Assembly: GCA_963770375.1 (NCBI GenBank) | Contig: CAVYPM010000028.1 | Span: forward strand, 558,001 to 622,000 | Direction of reading: 5' to 3' | DNA: 64,000 bases | From: DASVBE01 sp963770375 | GTDB lineage: Bacteria > Actinomycetota > Actinomycetes > Streptosporangiales > Streptosporangiaceae | In this document: positions 53,374-61,791 of the stretch, one piece after another | Layout of the letters: the number at the start of each line of letters is the position of its first letter | How positions within the stretch are numbered: the first letter of the stretch is position 1 | Position numbers and translations under genes: made by a program | The notes under the pieces: generated by a model | Told to the model about the DNA's origin: nothing | What the model saw: only the letters and a program-made list of their open reading frames with translations | The model's database searches: none

Positions 53374-56300
53374 CTAGCCGTAGAACAGGCGCTCCATGAC
53401 CGCGCGGGCGCGGCGGGCGGCGCGGCGGCGGTCCTGGGCCAGGTCCTGGGCCGCGTCCGGCGGGTAGCCGAGCACCCGGGCCACGGCGGCCAGCTCGGCC
53501 TGCTCCGCGGGCAGCGCGTCCGACGGGCGGCCACGGACCAGCATCACCGCGTCCCTGAGCCGGGCGGCCAGCCGCCACGCCTCGCGCAGGACGGCGGCGT
53601 CCTCGCTGCTGATCAGCCCGGCGCCGGCGGCGGCGGCCAGCGCGGCCAGCGTGCGGGTGGTGCGCAGCTCCGCGACGGCATGGCCGTGCCGCAGCTGGAG
53701 CAGCTGGACCACCCACTCGACGTCGGCGAGCCCGCCCGGGCCCAGCTTGAGGTGCAGCGCCGGGTCCATGCCGCGGGGCATCCGCTCGGCTTCGACCCGG
53801 GCCTTGATCCGGCGGATCTCCCGGACCGCGGCCTCGCCGATGCCGCCGGGCGGATACCGGATCTCGTCCGCCATCGCGGTGAACGCCCGGCCCACCCCGG
53901 CGTCGCCCGCGGCCGGCTCGGCGCGCAGCAGCGCCTGGGCCTCCCACGGCGCGGACCACCGGCCGTAGTAGGCCCGGTAGGAGGCCAGCGTGCGGACCAG
54001 CGGGCCCTGGCGGCCCTCGGGCCGCAGGTCCGGGTCGACGATCAGCGACGGGTCCGCGCCGGGCTTGGCCAGCAGCGCGCGCAGGTCCTCGGCCACCGCG
54101 TGCGCGGCCCTGGTCGCCGCCTGCTCGTCCGCGCCGGGCTGCGGCTCGTGCACGAACATCACGTCGGCGTCGCTGGCGAAGCCGGTCTCGTGGCCGCCGA
54201 ACCGGCCCATGGCCAGCACGCACAGCCTCGTCGGCAGCGGCCCGCCGCGGTCTTCCGCCCGGCGCACCGCGATGTCCAGCGCGGCGCTGATCGTCACCGT
54301 GGTGACCGTGGTCAGCGCCTCGCCGGTGTCCTCCAGCGTGGCCTGGCCGAGCAGGCTGGCCGACGCGGTGCGCAGCAGCTCCCGGCGGCGCAGCGCGAGC
54401 AGCGCGGCGGCGGCGGCCTCGGGCCGGTCGTACCGGCCGGTGATCGCGGCCGCCTCGGCCGCCAGCGCGTCCGCGGGACGGGCCGCCAGCTGGGCGGTGT
54501 CGCCGAGCATGGCGACCGAGTCCGGGGCGCGCAGCAGAAGCTGAGTGGCGTACCGGCTGGAGGCCAGCAGCCGGGCCATCCGCTGGGCCACCGCCGCGTC
54601 GTCGCGGAGCAGCCGGAGATACCAGGGCGAGTCCCCGAGCGCGTCGCTGACCTTCCGGAAGGCCAGCAGGCCGGCGTCCGGCTCGGCCGCGTCGGCGAAC
54701 CAGCCGAGCAGCACCGGCAGCAGCGTCCGCTGGATCGCGGCGCGGCGGGACATCCCGCCGGTCAGCGCCTGGATGTGGCGCAGCGCCCCGGCCGGGTTGG
54801 CGTAGCCGAGGGCCTCGAGCCGGGCCCGGGCCGCGGCCGGGGTGAGCCGGGCCGCGTCGCCGGGCAGCCGGGCCACCGCGTCCAGCAGCGGCCGGTAGAA
54901 CAGCTTCTCGTGCAGCTGCCTGACCTGCGCGGCGTGCTCCCGCCACGCGGCCAGCAGGGCGTCCGCCGGGTCGCCAGGATTCCCGCCGCCGGCCAGCGCC
55001 ATGGCCCGGCCGATCCGGCGCAGCGCGGCCGGGTCCTCGGGCAGCAGGTGGGTCCGGCGCATCTGGTGCAGCTGGAGCAGGTGCTCGACCCGGCGCAGGA
55101 AGCGGTACGCGGCGGCCAGGCTGGCCGCGTCGTGGCGGCCCACGTAGCCGCCGGCCGCCAGGGCGGCCAGCGCGGGCAGCGTGGCCGGCTCGCGCAGGGT
55201 TTCGTCGGCCCGGCCGTGCACGAGCTGGAGCAGCTGGACCGCGAACTCGATGTCGCGCAGGCCGCCGGGGCCGAGCTTGATCTGGCGGCCGGCCTGCGCG
55301 GCGGGCAGCGTGTCCAGCACCCGGCGGCGCATGGCCTGGACGTCGGCGACGAAGTTGTCGCGCTGGGCGGCCTGCCACACCAGCGGGGTGATCGCGGCCA
55401 GGTACTCCTGGCCCAGGGCCAGGTCGCCGGCCACCGGCCGGGCCTTGAGCAGGGCCTGGAACTCCCAGGTCTTGGCCCACCGCTCGTAGTAGGCCAGGTG
55501 GCTGGCCAGGGTCCGCACCAGGGGGCCCTGGCGGCCCTCCGGCCGCAGGTTCGGGTCGACCGGGAACAGCGCGCCCTCGGGCGTGCTCTGCGAGCAGACC
55601 CGGATCAGGCCCGATGCCAGCTGGGTGGCTGTGCGCAGCGCCGCATCCACCGTAATCCCTGATGAACCCCCGCCGCCTACGGCCGGAGGGGCCGCGACGA
55701 AGATCACGTCGACGTCGCTGGCGTAGTTGAGCTCGCGGGCGCCGCACTTGCCCATCGCGATCACGGCCAGGCGGCACGGCGGCGACCCGGGCGGCAGCCG
55801 GGCCCTGGCGATGGCCAGCGCCGCCTCGAGCGCCGCGGCGGCCAGGTCGGACAGCTCGGCGGTGGCCTCGTCGACGGTGGCCGCGCCGGTCAGGTCCCGG
55901 GCGGCGAGCTGGAGGAGCGCGCGGCGGTAGGCCGGGCGCAGGGCGGTGACCGGGTCCTGGCCGCCGGCCAGCCGGGCCGGGTCGGCGGACGGCCCGGCCG
56001 CGTCCGGGTCGGCGCCGACCGCGGTGAGCAGGGCGGCGCGGAGCTGAGCGGCGGACGGCTGCTCCCCGTGCGGTCCGGCCAGCGCCCGCCAGTCGGCGGG
56101 ATGCCGGGCCAGGTGGTCGCCGAGCGCCGGGCTGGCGCCGAGCACCGCGATGAGCCGGGCGCGCAGCTCCGGGTCGCCGTGCAGGGCGTCGAGCAGGCCG
56201 GCACCCTGCTGGCTATCGGTGGCGGCGAGCCGGGCCAGGCCGGCCAGCGCGGCGTCCGGGTCGGCCGCCGCGGCGAGGGCGCGGAGCAGTTCCTCGTCGG

Positions 56301-56412
56301 CGCGGCGGCCGCTGGCCAGCCCGCCGGTGATCAGCCGCTGGGCGGCCTGCGCGTCGGCGAACCCGAGCGAGGCCAGCCGCCCGGCCAGGGTCATCCCCCG
56401 CGAGGTGCTCAC
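53374..56412 (-). CDS. glnE: glutamine synthetase adenylyltransferase / adenylyl-removing enzyme
   Basis: GlnE attaches AMP to, and removes it from, a Tyr of GlnA, tuning activity to nitrogen supply. The 1012-aa protein has two nucleotidyltransferase domains: AMGKCGARELNYASDVDVIF (removal) and AMGRFGGHETGFASDADVMF (addition), each with the DxD metal pair. Each is followed by a helical domain, with PNLRPEGRQGPLVRTLASH and PDLRPEGRQGPLVRTLASY repeats. The start is GTG at 56412. It lies 46 bp behind glnA2 on the same strand. Its substrate GlnA is encoded 39 kb away. Confidence 0.97.
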   Translation of the reverse strand: MSTSRGMTLAGRLASLGFADAQAAQRLITGGLASGRRADEELLRALAAAADPDAALAGLARLAATDSQQGAGLLDALHGDPELRARLIAVLGASPALGDHLARHPADWRALAGPHGEQPSAAQLRAALLTAVGADPDAAGPSADPARLAGGQDPVTALRPAYRRALLQLAARDLTGAATVDEATAELSDLAAAALEAALAIARARLPPGSPPCRLAVIAMGKCGARELNYASDVDVIFVAAPPAVGGGGSSGITVDAALRTATQLASGLIRVCSQSTPEGALFPVDPNLRPEGRQGPLVRTLASHLAYYERWAKTWEFQALLKARPVAGDLALGQEYLAAITPLVWQAAQRDNFVADVQAMRRRVLDTLPAAQAGRQIKLGPGGLRDIEFAVQLLQLVHGRADETLREPATLPALAALAAGGYVGRHDAASLAAAYRFLRRVEHLLQLHQMRRTHLLPEDPAALRRIGRAMALAGGGNPGDPADALLAAWREHAAQVRQLHEKLFYRPLLDAVARLPGDAARLTPAAARARLEALGYANPAGALRHIQALTGGMSRRAAIQRTLLPVLLGWFADAAEPDAGLLAFRKVSDALGDSPWYLRLLRDDAAVAQRMARLLASSRYATQLLLRAPDSVAMLGDTAQLAARPADALAAEAAAITGRYDRPEAAAAALLALRRRELLRTASASLLGQATLEDTGEALTTVTTVTISAALDIAVRRAEDRGGPLPTRLCVLAMGRFGGHETGFASDADVMFVHEPQPGADEQAATRAAHAVAEDLRALLAKPGADPSLIVDPDLRPEGRQGPLVRTLASYRAYYGRWSAPWEAQALLRAEPAAGDAGVGRAFTAMADEIRYPPGGIGEAAVREIRRIKARVEAERMPRGMDPALHLKLGPGGLADVEWVVQLLQLRHGHAVAELRTTRTLAALAAAAGAGLISSEDAAVLREAWRLAARLRDAVMLVRGRPSDALPAEQAELAAVARVLGYPPDAAQDLAQDRRRAARRARAVMERLFYG

Positions 56413-56458
56413 CAGTGCACCGTAGCGAGCCCGGCCGCCCGGAGGCGCGGGCCGCGGG

Positions 56459-57820
56459 TCACAGGACGGGCAGGTAGCGGTCCAGCTCGAACTCGGTGAC
56501 CTGGCGGCGGTACTCCCGCCACTCGTCCCGCTTGTTGCGCAGGAAGAAGTCGAAGACCTCCTCGCCGAGGGTCTCGGCGACCAGCTCGCTGCGCTCCATC
56601 GCGTTGATGGCCTCGGCCAGGTTCTGCGGCAGCGGCTCGATGCCCATCGCCCGGCGCTCGGCCGCGGTCAGCGCCCACACGTCGTCCTCGGCACCGGGCG
56701 GCAGCTCGTAGTCCTTCTCGATGCCCTTGAGCCCGGCGGCCAGCAGGACCGCGTAGGCCAGGTACGGGTTGCAGGCCGGGTCCAGGGAGCGGAACTCGAT
56801 GCGGGTCGCGTTGCCCTTCTGCGGCTTGTACATCGGCACCCGGACCAGCGCGGACCGGTTGTTGTGCCCCCAGGAGATGTACGCGGGGGCCTCGCCGCCG
56901 TTTCCCGCGGTGCGCTCGTCGCCGCCCCACAGCCGCTTGTAGGAGTTCACCCACTGGTTGCACACCGCGGTCAGCTCGGCGGCGTGGGTGAGCAGCCCGG
57001 CGATGAAGGACCGGCCGATCTTGGAGAGCTGGTACTTGGCGCCCGGCTCGTAGAACACGTTCCGGTCGCCCTCGAACAGCGACATGTGGGTGTGCATGCC
57101 CGAGCCGGGGTGCTCGGTGAACGGCTTGGGCATGAAGCTCGCGTAGACCCCCTGGTCCAGCGCGACCTCCTTCATCGCCAGCCGGAACGCCATGATGTTG
57201 TCCGCGGTGGTCAGCGCGTCGGCGTAGCGCAGGTCGATCTCCTGCTGCCCGGGCGCGCCCTCGTGATGGCTGAACTCCACCGAGATGCCCATGCTCTCCA
57301 GCATCACGATCGCGCTGCGCCGGAAGTCGTGCGCGATGCTGTGCGGCGTGTGGTCGAAGTAGCCGCCGGAGTCGATCGGCCGCGGCCGCTCCCCCGGCTC
57401 GGGCTTCTCGCGGAGCAGGAAGAACTCGATCTCCGGGTGGGTGTAGAAGCTGAAGCCCAGGTCCGCGGCGCGGGCCAGGGCGCGCTTGAGCACGTACCGC
57501 GGGTCGGAGTAGGACGGGGTGCCGTCCGGCAGCAGGATGTCGCAGAACATCCGCCCGACGCCGGGCAGCTGGCCGCCCATCGGCATGACCTGGAACGTCG
57601 ACGGGTCCGGCCGGGCCAGCATGTCGGCCTCGTAGACCCGGGCGAAGCCCTCCACCGCGGAGCCGTCGAACCCGATGCCCTCCGCGAACGCGCCTTCGAG
57701 CTCGGCGGGCGACACCGACACCGACTTGAGGTAGCCGAGGACGTCGGTGAACCACAGCCGGACGAAGCGGATATCCCGCTCTTCCAGCGTGCGGAGCACG
57801 AATTCTTCCTGCCTGTCCAC
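56459..57820 (-). CDS. glnA2: GlnA2-type glutamine synthetase-like enzyme
   Basis: This 453-aa class I GS homologue has IGFDGSAVEGFARVYEADML, HPEIEFFLLREKPEPGE, NGMHTHMSLFEG-like PGSGMHTHMSLFEGDRN, and EFRSLDPACNPYLAYAVLL. The adenylylation Tyr of GlnA is replaced by Trp (DDVWALTAAERRAM), so GlnE should not modify it. Streptomyces GlnA2 has been reported to act as a gamma-glutamylpolyamine synthetase; that role is plausible here. The GTG at 57820 gives the family N-terminus VDRQEEFVLRTLEERDIRF. A GlnR-like box lies just upstream. Confidence 0.93.
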   Translation of the reverse strand: MDRQEEFVLRTLEERDIRFVRLWFTDVLGYLKSVSVSPAELEGAFAEGIGFDGSAVEGFARVYEADMLARPDPSTFQVMPMGGQLPGVGRMFCDILLPDGTPSYSDPRYVLKRALARAADLGFSFYTHPEIEFFLLREKPEPGERPRPIDSGGYFDHTPHSIAHDFRRSAIVMLESMGISVEFSHHEGAPGQQEIDLRYADALTTADNIMAFRLAMKEVALDQGVYASFMPKPFTEHPGSGMHTHMSLFEGDRNVFYEPGAKYQLSKIGRSFIAGLLTHAAELTAVCNQWVNSYKRLWGGDERTAGNGGEAPAYISWGHNNRSALVRVPMYKPQKGNATRIEFRSLDPACNPYLAYAVLLAAGLKGIEKDYELPPGAEDDVWALTAAERRAMGIEPLPQNLAEAINAMERSELVAETLGEEVFDFFLRNKRDEWREYRRQVTEFELDRYLPVL

Positions 57821-57842
57821 GGAGCCAGTGTGCCCGCTTCGT

Positions 57843-57858
57843 GTTTCCAATGGATTAC
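57843..57858 (-). promoter_or_regulatory. GlnR-like box upstream of glnA2
   Basis: On the minus strand the bases read GTAAT-CCATTG-GAAAC, one mismatch from gTnAc-n6-GaAAc. It lies 23-38 bp upstream of the glnA2 GTG. It overlaps an alternative in-frame TTG (57850), which argues for the GTG as start. The short distance suggests it acts, if real, near the transcription start. Confidence 0.45.
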
Positions 57859-57960
57859 GGGGGCCGCGCGGCGGGCCGGGAGGGCCGCGCGGGCCGGCCT
57901 GCGGCGGGGCGGCGGCTGGCCGCCGCGGCGGCCCCGCGCCTCCGACCTAAGCTGGGGTTC

Positions 57961-59772
57961 ATGCCCGAGATGCGGATTGCCCTGGCCCAGGTGAACGCCA
58001 CCGTCGGTGATCTGGACGGCAACGCCGGACTGCTGGTCGCCTGGACGAAGCGAGCCGCCGAGGCGGGGGCGCGTCTTGTCGTCTTCCCTGAGATGTTCCT
58101 GACCGGGTACCCGGTGGAGGACCTGGCGCTCCGGGCCTCGTTCGTCGAGGCGTCGGTCGCGGCGACGTCGGCGGTGGCCGCGCGGCTGGACGCGGAGGGG
58201 CTGGGCGGGATCGCGGTGCTGACCGGGTACCTGGACCGGCGGGCCGGGGCGCGGGACCGGGTCGGGCGGCCGACCGGGTCGCCCCTGGACGCGGCCGCGC
58301 TGCTGCACGGCGGGCGGGTCGTTGTCACGTCGGCGAAGCACCATCTGCCGAACTACGGGGTGTTCGACGAGTACCGGCATTTCGTGCCGGGTGACGTGGT
58401 GCCGGTGTTCCGGCTGGCGGCCGGGGACGGCGGCGGGGGCGGCGAGGCCGTGGATGTCGCCGTGGCGATCTGCGAGGACCTGTGGCAGGACGGCGGGCCG
58501 GTGGCGGTCACCTGCGCGGCCGGGGCGGGCCTGCTGGTGGTGCCCAACGCGTCGCCGTACGAGCGGGGCAAGGACGACACGCGGCTCGAGCTGTGCCAGC
58601 GCCGGGCCCGGGAGGCCGGCGCGGCGCTGGCCTACGTGAACATGATCGGCGGGCAGGACGAGCTGGTCTTCGACGGCGACTCGATCATCGTGGCCGCGGA
58701 CGGCACGCTGCTGGCGCGGGGGCCGCAGTTCTCCGAGGCCCTGGTGGTCTGCGACCTGGCGCTGCCCGCCGCGGACCCGGCGGCGGAGCCGGGTGATACG
58801 CCGGCCGACGCGCAGGACGGGACGACGATGACGATCCGGCGGGTCACGCTGCCGGGTGAGCCGGCCGCGCCGGCCGCCCGGGCGGGTGCCGCGGCCAAGC
58901 CGGTGTGGCCGCGGCTCGGGGACCTGGAGGAGATCTACTCGGCGCTGGTCACCGGGGTGCGGGACTACGTCAGGAAGAACGGCTTCCGGTCGGTGATCCT
59001 CGGCCTGTCCGGCGGCATCGACTCCGCGCTGACCGCGACGATCGCGGCCGACGCGCTCGGCCCGGACCGGGTGCACGTGGTGCTGATGCCCAGCCGGTAC
59101 TCGTCCGGGCACTCGGTCACCGACGCCGAGGACCTGGTCCAGCGGCAGGGCCTGGCAGCCCGGACGGTCAGCGTGAAGCCGATGGTGGACGCCTTCGAGG
59201 CCGACCTGGGCCTGCACGGCCTGGCCGCGGAGAACCTGCAGTCCCGGGTGCGCGGCATGATCCTCATGTCGCTGTCCAACGAGGAAAACCACCTGGTGCT
59301 GACCACCGGCAACAAGAGCGAGCTGGCCACCGGGTACTCGACCCTGTACGGGGATTCCGCGGGCGGCTACGCGCCGATCAAGGACGTGACCAAGACCCTC
59401 GTCTGGGCGCTGTCCCGGTGGCGGAACGAGGCCGCGGCGGCCCGCGGCGAGACCCCGCCGATCCCGCCGAACTCGATCACCAAGCCGCCGAGCGCCGAGC
59501 TGTCCCCCGGCCAGCTGGACAGCGACTCGCTGCCGGACTATCCCGTGCTGGACGCGATCCTGATCGACTACGTGGAACGGGACCTGGGCATGGCCGCGCT
59601 GGTGGCCGCCGGGCACGACCCGGAGGTGGCCCGCCGGGTGGTGCAGCTGGTCGACCGGGCGGAGTACAAGCGGCGCCAGTACCCGCCGGGCCCCAAGGTG
59701 ACCGCGAAGAACTTCGGCCGGGACCGGCGGCTGCCGATCACGACGCGCTGGCACGAGCCGCTGCCTGGCTAG
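57961..59772 (+). CDS. nadE: glutamine-dependent NAD+ synthetase
   Basis: NadE amidates deamido-NAD to NAD, using ammonia channelled from glutamine. The 603-aa protein has an N-terminal nitrilase-type glutaminase with catalytic Glu44 (VVFPEMFLTGYP), Lys126 (TSAKHHLPN) and Cys171 (VAICEDLWQ). A synthetase domain follows with LGLSGGIDSALTA at about residue 350, LTTGNKSELATGYSTLYGDS and NSITKPPSAEL. It is divergent from glnA2, so a glutamine consumer lies beside glutamine metabolism genes. Confidence 0.97.
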   Translation: MPEMRIALAQVNATVGDLDGNAGLLVAWTKRAAEAGARLVVFPEMFLTGYPVEDLALRASFVEASVAATSAVAARLDAEGLGGIAVLTGYLDRRAGARDRVGRPTGSPLDAAALLHGGRVVVTSAKHHLPNYGVFDEYRHFVPGDVVPVFRLAAGDGGGGGEAVDVAVAICEDLWQDGGPVAVTCAAGAGLLVVPNASPYERGKDDTRLELCQRRAREAGAALAYVNMIGGQDELVFDGDSIIVAADGTLLARGPQFSEALVVCDLALPAADPAAEPGDTPADAQDGTTMTIRRVTLPGEPAAPAARAGAAAKPVWPRLGDLEEIYSALVTGVRDYVRKNGFRSVILGLSGGIDSALTATIAADALGPDRVHVVLMPSRYSSGHSVTDAEDLVQRQGLAARTVSVKPMVDAFEADLGLHGLAAENLQSRVRGMILMSLSNEENHLVLTTGNKSELATGYSTLYGDSAGGYAPIKDVTKTLVWALSRWRNEAAAARGETPPIPPNSITKPPSAELSPGQLDSDSLPDYPVLDAILIDYVERDLGMAALVAAGHDPEVARRVVQLVDRAEYKRRQYPPGPKVTAKNFGRDRRLPITTRWHEPLPG

Positions 59773-59813
59773 CCTGTCTGCCCGCCGGGGTACTGGCCAC
59801 GGCGGCCGGTTCG

Positions 59814-60302
59814 TCAGGTCGCGGTGAGGTCGGTGTGCACCTGGCCGATCAGGCGGGTGGTCGTCGCCGGGGCGAGGATCTGCACGCGCTCGTCCCGCAG
59901 GCCCAGGCTCCGCAGCGCGGCGGCCACCTCGGCCTGGGCGCCGGCCGCGTACTGCCCGAGCGCCCCGGCGGCCACGCCCAGCCGGGTCAGCGCCGCCTCC
60001 GCGTCGGCCGCCGCCTGCCGGAAGTCGGCCAGCACATCGCCGCCGTCGCCGACGTCGCCGCCGGTGAGCAGCCCGGTAAACCGGCGGATCAGGTCCTCGC
60101 CGGCCTGGCCGGTCCCGGCTGCGATGCCGGTCAGCAGCCCGCGGAAGAACGCCGACACCACGGTCAGCCCGGCCAGCAGCAGGACGTCGGCGCCGGGCAG
60201 GTGCAGCAGCCGGGCCCGTTCGCCAGGGATCGTGATGTCCGCCACGTCGGCGCCGATCTCGCCGATGACCCCGTAGGCGAGCTCCATCGTGTCCGCAGGC
60301 AT
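59814..60302 (-). CDS. hypothetical protein divergent from the HTH/Clp-N operon
   Basis: This 162-aa protein is of unknown function. MPADTMELAYGVIGEIGADV is followed by a hydrophobic segment (ADVLLLAGLTVVSAFFRGLL) that may be a membrane or amphipathic helix. Two Ala-rich helices follow (DFRQAAADAEAALTRLG, QAEVAAALRSLGLRDERVQI). The ATG at 60302 has GGGAGG 9 bp upstream and is preferred over 60383, which lies within the operator region. It shares that region with the divergent operon and may belong to the same system. Confidence 0.7.
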   Translation of the reverse strand: MPADTMELAYGVIGEIGADVADITIPGERARLLHLPGADVLLLAGLTVVSAFFRGLLTGIAAGTGQAGEDLIRRFTGLLTGGDVGDGGDVLADFRQAAADAEAALTRLGVAAGALGQYAAGAQAEVAAALRSLGLRDERVQILAPATTTRLIGQVHTDLTAT

Positions 60303-60362
60303 CGGCAGCCCCTCCCCGTGATGGCCCCTGACCGCTGCTAACCACCCTAGAACCATTCGCCG

Positions 60363-60408
60363 CGTCAGCATATGTTGACGCACGGAAGGTCGTCAGCATA
60401 TGCTGACG
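60363..60408. promoter_or_regulatory. two 18-bp palindromic operators
   Basis: CGTCAGCATATGCTGACG at 60391-60408 is a perfect 18-bp palindrome. CGTCAGCATATGTTGACG at 60363-60380 differs by one base. Their centres are 28 bp apart. The perfect copy contains the ATG at 60400 of the HTH gene. The layout suggests binding of a dimeric regulator, probably the HTH protein, controlling both divergent units. Confidence 0.8.
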
Positions 60409-60633
60409 GACATGAACACGACACTGGAGCTCACCGAGGGCGCCGCCAGCAACGACCCGGACACCGGCCTGCGGGCGGTGGCCGCGCTGCGCACCCTGAC
60501 CGACCGGCTCGAGCTGCTGCAGGTCGAGAACGCGCGGCGGATCGGCTGGTCCTGGCAGGACATCGCGAGCCGGCTCGGGGTAACAAAGCAGACCGTGCAC
60601 CGCAAGTACGGCCGGCTGATCGGGAGGAAATGA
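60400..60633 (+). CDS. small HTH regulator
   Basis: This 77-aa protein has an N-terminal helix (LRAVAALRTLTDRLELLQVE) and a C-terminal HTH (RIGWSWQDIASRLGVTKQTV, then HRKYGRLIG). The ATG at 60400, inside the palindrome, has GGAAGG 10 bp upstream; an ATG at 60412 is possible. Its stop overlaps the next start (ATGA). Small HTH proteins of this kind are often found before Clp-N-domain genes in actinomycetes. It probably binds the palindromes at its own start. Confidence 0.85.
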   Translation: MLTDMNTTLELTEGAASNDPDTGLRAVAALRTLTDRLELLQVENARRIGWSWQDIASRLGVTKQTVHRKYGRLIGRK

Positions 60634-61274
60634 TGTCCCCGCTGTTCAGCCCGGCGCTGCGGGAGACCGTGGTGCAGGCGCACCGCCAGGCCCTGGGGCT
60701 CGGCCATGACTTCATCGGCGGCGAGCACCTGCTGCTCGCCCTGGCCGGGTCGTGGACCCCGGCCGGAGCCGCGCTCCGCGAGCAGGGCGTGACCCCGGAC
60801 CAGGTGCGGGCGCAGATCCAGAGGCTGCTGCCCGGCGCGTCCCGGGCCGGCCGCGACCCGCGGTCAGCCGGCCCCATCGACGCCGAGGCCCTGGCCACGA
60901 TCGGCATCGACCTGGACGCCGTCCGCGCCCGCGTCGAGCGGGCCTTCGGCCCCGGCGCACTGTCCTACCCGGTCCGCTGCTCCCGCCGCCCGGCGTGGCG
61001 CCGGATCCGCCTGCCCGGCCACCGCCCCTCCCGGCGTCACCACTCCAGGTCAGGCGGGCACCTGCCGTTCACCACCCGGGCCAAGCAGATGCTCGAATGC
61101 GCCCAGCGCGAGGCCCGGGCCCAGCAGGCCACCACCGCCGGAGCCGACCACCTGGCACTCGCGGTGATAGCCACCGACGGCGGCGGCATGGCCCCCGCCA
61201 TCCTGTCCGCCCTGGGCGTGGCCGAGGCCCCGCTCCGCGCCGCAATCCTCGACCGCTACCGCCCGGCCAGCTAA
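60630..61274 (+). CDS. stand-alone Clp N-domain protein
   Basis: This 214-aa protein has two Clp repeat (N) domains and no ATPase. The first is FSPALRETVVQAHRQALGLG with HDFIGGEHLLLALAGS; the second is FTTRAKQMLECAQREARAQQ with GADHLALAVIAT. Between them is a basic linker (RRPAWRRIRLPGHRPSRRHH). Clp N-domains bind adaptors or substrates of ClpC/ClpA, so this could bind a ClpC substrate, act as a decoy or be an adaptor. Translation is coupled to the HTH gene by ATGA, with GGGAGG upstream. Confidence 0.9.
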   Translation: MMSPLFSPALRETVVQAHRQALGLGHDFIGGEHLLLALAGSWTPAGAALREQGVTPDQVRAQIQRLLPGASRAGRDPRSAGPIDAEALATIGIDLDAVRARVERAFGPGALSYPVRCSRRPAWRRIRLPGHRPSRRHHSRSGGHLPFTTRAKQMLECAQREARAQQATTAGADHLALAVIATDGGGMAPAILSALGVAEAPLRAAILDRYRPAS

Positions 61275-61323
61275 GCCAGCAGGCCAGCGCATGAGAAGAT
61301 GACGCCTACGATCGGATTTGCCG

Positions 61324-61342
61324 TACTACGCAGCCAGTAGCA
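61324..61342. promoter_or_regulatory. BlaI operator upstream of blaI-M56
   Basis: TACTACGCAGCCAGTAGCA is an inverted repeat (TACTAC, 7 bp, GTAGCA; one mismatch) 30 bp before the blaI GTG. It matches the site at 63701 in arm sequence and spacing. TACT/AGTA arms of this type are the known BlaI/MecI binding pattern. It predicts autoregulation. Confidence 0.7.
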
Positions 61343-61371
61343 CAGGGCAGCCAGGAGCACCAGGAGGCGCA

Positions 61372-61791
61372 GTGCCCCCCAGGCCACGCGGACGTCAGCG
61401 CGGCGGTCTCGAGCGGGAGATCCTGGCCTGCCTGGCCGCGGCGGCCCGCCCGATGTCGCCCGGCGAGGTCCGGGCCGAGCTGGGCGGCCAGCTGGCCTAC
61501 ACGACCGTGATGACCACGCTTTCCCGGCTGCACGCCAAGGGCGCGGTGTCCCGGGCCCAGGCCGGCCGCGGGTTCGCCTACGAGCTGCGCGGCGGGCCCG
61601 CGGACGCCCAGGCGTCGATGACCGCCCGGCGGATGCTGGCCCTGCTGCAGGGCGGCGGCGACCGGGCGGGCGTGCTGTCCCGGTTCGTCGCGGACCTCAG
61701 CCCCGAGGACGAGCAGCTGCTCAGCGACCTGCTGGCGGATAGCGGCCCGGTGCCGGGCCACGGCAGCGAACCCGGTCCCGGGCCGGCATGA
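61372..61791 (+). CDS. BlaI/MecI-type repressor (intact copy)
   Basis: This 139-aa winged-helix repressor has RGGLEREILACLAAAARPMS, LAYTTVMTTLSRLHAKGAVS (recognition helix) and RAQAGRGFAYELRGG. A C-terminal dimerisation helix follows (RFVADLSPEDEQLLSDLL). The start is GTG at 61372 with a perfect AGGAGG. It overlaps the M56 gene by ATGA. It is the intact counterpart of the broken gene at position 1. Confidence 0.93.
   Translation: MPPRPRGRQRGGLEREILACLAAAARPMSPGEVRAELGGQLAYTTVMTTLSRLHAKGAVSRAQAGRGFAYELRGGPADAQASMTARRMLALLQGGGDRAGVLSRFVADLSPEDEQLLSDLLADSGPVPGHGSEPGPGPA

Noticed and set aside
57304..60600. A reading frame of over 1000 codons on the minus strand
   Set aside because: It runs antisense to nadE and out of frame with glnA2. 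Its composition (Arg, Gly, Pro, His) is that of a shadow frame in GC-rich DNA.
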